NCBI GenBank assembly: GCA_013397115.1
Contig: VWZW01005504.1
Span: forward strand, 109,141 to 173,140
Length of the DNA: 64,000 bases
Reading direction: 5' to 3'
From: Edolisoma coerulescens
Taxonomy: Eukaryota; Chordata; Aves; Passeriformes; Campephagidae
Below the pieces are notes generated by a model. It was not told the DNA's origin, did not search any database, and worked only from the letters and a program-made list of their open reading frames with translations. The position numbers and the translations under genes are program-made. Of this stretch, positions 62,935-64,000 are shown one piece after another (positions within the stretch are counted from its first letter, which is position 1; every line of letters starts with the position of its first letter).

Positions 62935-63900
62935 GGAAAACAGGCCTGAGCAGCAGTGTCTAAAAGAGACATCTTTCAGAATTCCTGTGTAATATTTTTC
63001 TTCTCTCTTTACATCACAGCCTCTGGATACAAGATAGCTTTAGGGGTCCAGGTTTTCATCAGCCCTAGAATTACTGCTGTTTATGCTCATGCCTACCTTA
63101 ATGATTAAATATGTCACTTAATCACAATTTAAGTAAGCAAAATGAAGTCCTCTACTGAGCATGATAAAGAGGTTTCTGGATCTTTGCAGTATTGAATGAA
63201 GACCATTTTTTCCTGAAGATCTGAGTAGCTTCCAAACTGGGATTTTTGAAATGGTTATTATTTGTTACAGCTGATAAATGTTCTAATACTTTTACCTCTT
63301 CAAAGTTATCATCTTTCTGCCTGCTCGTATTATCCACAGGGGCAGCTCCTGCCTTATCATTAGCAGAAATGCTAAGGAAGAAGGAGTGATGTGTGTGTTT
63401 GTAGTATTTTTAAAGTGTCAAATACTTTAATTTTTAGGTATAATATGGGTAACATGAGAAAATTATAATTAGCTGCTTATTTATTTGGTCATTTTGAGAA
63501 TGCAGGCAATAGTATGCTTGGGGATACGGACATAAGGAAAGACAAGAAGGACTTCTGCTTGTATGTGTTGAAATTTCGGAAACCAGTGTAAATTAAAACG
63601 GCAACACAAAATCTTGATATTAATACATACCCCCAACAAATCACAGGAAAATCTTGCAAGTAGATAACTACAAATGCTGCTTATACATCCGAGAAAAAAT
63701 TGTGGTAGAAGCTAATGCCAACTCAATGTTATAGCCAAAGTTATAATTTATATTATTGTTTATTGATGAAAAAAACTGTGTTATTTACTGGTCTAACCAC
63801 GTTATGAGGTAACCTGCCTGTGGTTTTCCTTGACATCTCCGCAGAAAGCAGTGTCGACTGGAACTCCATAGATGGCAGCATTTCACAAAGAACTCGAACA
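62935..63900. other. Unique AT-rich DNA, no gene seen
   Basis: Only short chance frames (61 codons at most). No repeat or motif cluster stood out between the CR1 end and the pyrimidine tract. Confidence 0.55.
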
Positions 63901-63901
63901 G

Positions 63902-64000
63902 CTCTCTCCTTCCTTTCTTCCTTTCGTTCCTTTTTTTTATTCCTTTTTTTTCCTTTTTTTTTCCCTCTCCTCTCCTCTCCTCTCCTCTCCTCTCCTCTTT
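63902..64000. repeat. Polypyrimidine tract ending in (TCTCC)6
   Basis: Ninety-nine bases of almost pure C and T on the plus strand, broken only by G at 63926 and A at 63939. It comprises TTCC-type units, T-rich runs, and six perfect TCTCC pentamers at 63966-63995. It runs to the window edge, so its true length is unknown. Long homopurine-homopyrimidine DNA can form triplex structures and is error-prone in assembly. Confidence 0.92.

Noticed and set aside
1..64000. CRISPR array, operons, bacterial-type promoters or terminators
   Set aside because: No regularly spaced direct repeats and no dense coding. The avian retroposons show this is nuclear vertebrate DNA, where such features are not expected.

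Overview
This 64 kb window looks like noncoding nuclear DNA from a bird, probably a passerine. The bird call rests on several chicken-repeat-1 (CR1) LINE fragments with the avian 3' terminus of ATTCTATG/ATTCTGTG octamers, and on one fragment retaining the C-terminal part of the CR1 ORF2 frame. The passerine call rests on one insertion (55523-55634, minus strand). In it, a tRNA-Ile-like 3' half with an intact B-box-like motif is joined to a CR1-X-like tail. That is the architecture of TguSINE1, a SINE known from zebra finch and other passerines. The DNA is AT-rich and CpG-poor, has no CpG island, and contains one ambiguous base (N at 43429).

Layout. 1-14.8 kb: unique AT-rich DNA with homopolymer runs, an old CR1 3' remnant near 5.7 kb, and two AT-rich blocks (10.4-10.6 and 11.7-12.1 kb) that read like conserved noncoding elements. 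14.8-24.2 kb: an old CR1 remnant, a compact block rich in homeodomain-type and SOX-type motifs (18.03-18.13 kb), the longest CR1 in the window (18.3-19.0 kb, minus), a perfect 20-bp palindrome, and a second minus-strand CR1 (23.8-24.2 kb). 24.2-46 kb: the emptiest part. It holds an A18 run preceded by AATAAA, a TA/TG microsatellite, a stop-broken coding-like stretch near 37.7 kb and a perfect 12-bp-arm hairpin at 40.66 kb. 46-64 kb: three plus-strand CR1 3' ends, the TguSINE1-like insertion, a minimal CR1-X tail at 58.0 kb, a possible MIR relic, several short tandem repeats, and a long pyrimidine tract running off the right edge.

Genes. I found no protein-coding exon, rRNA, functional tRNA, CRISPR array or operon that I can defend. 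All long open frames are 145-151 codons or shorter, lack recognisable domains, and occur on both strands as chance would give, or belong to CR1. The best description is an intron or intergenic desert with layered retroposon debris and a handful of candidate regulatory blocks. I saw no convincing undescribed system. The observations most worth checking are the SINE, the 18.03 kb motif cluster, the 53.5-54.15 kb block, the 37.7 kb coding-like stretch and the A18 run that resembles a retrocopy tail.
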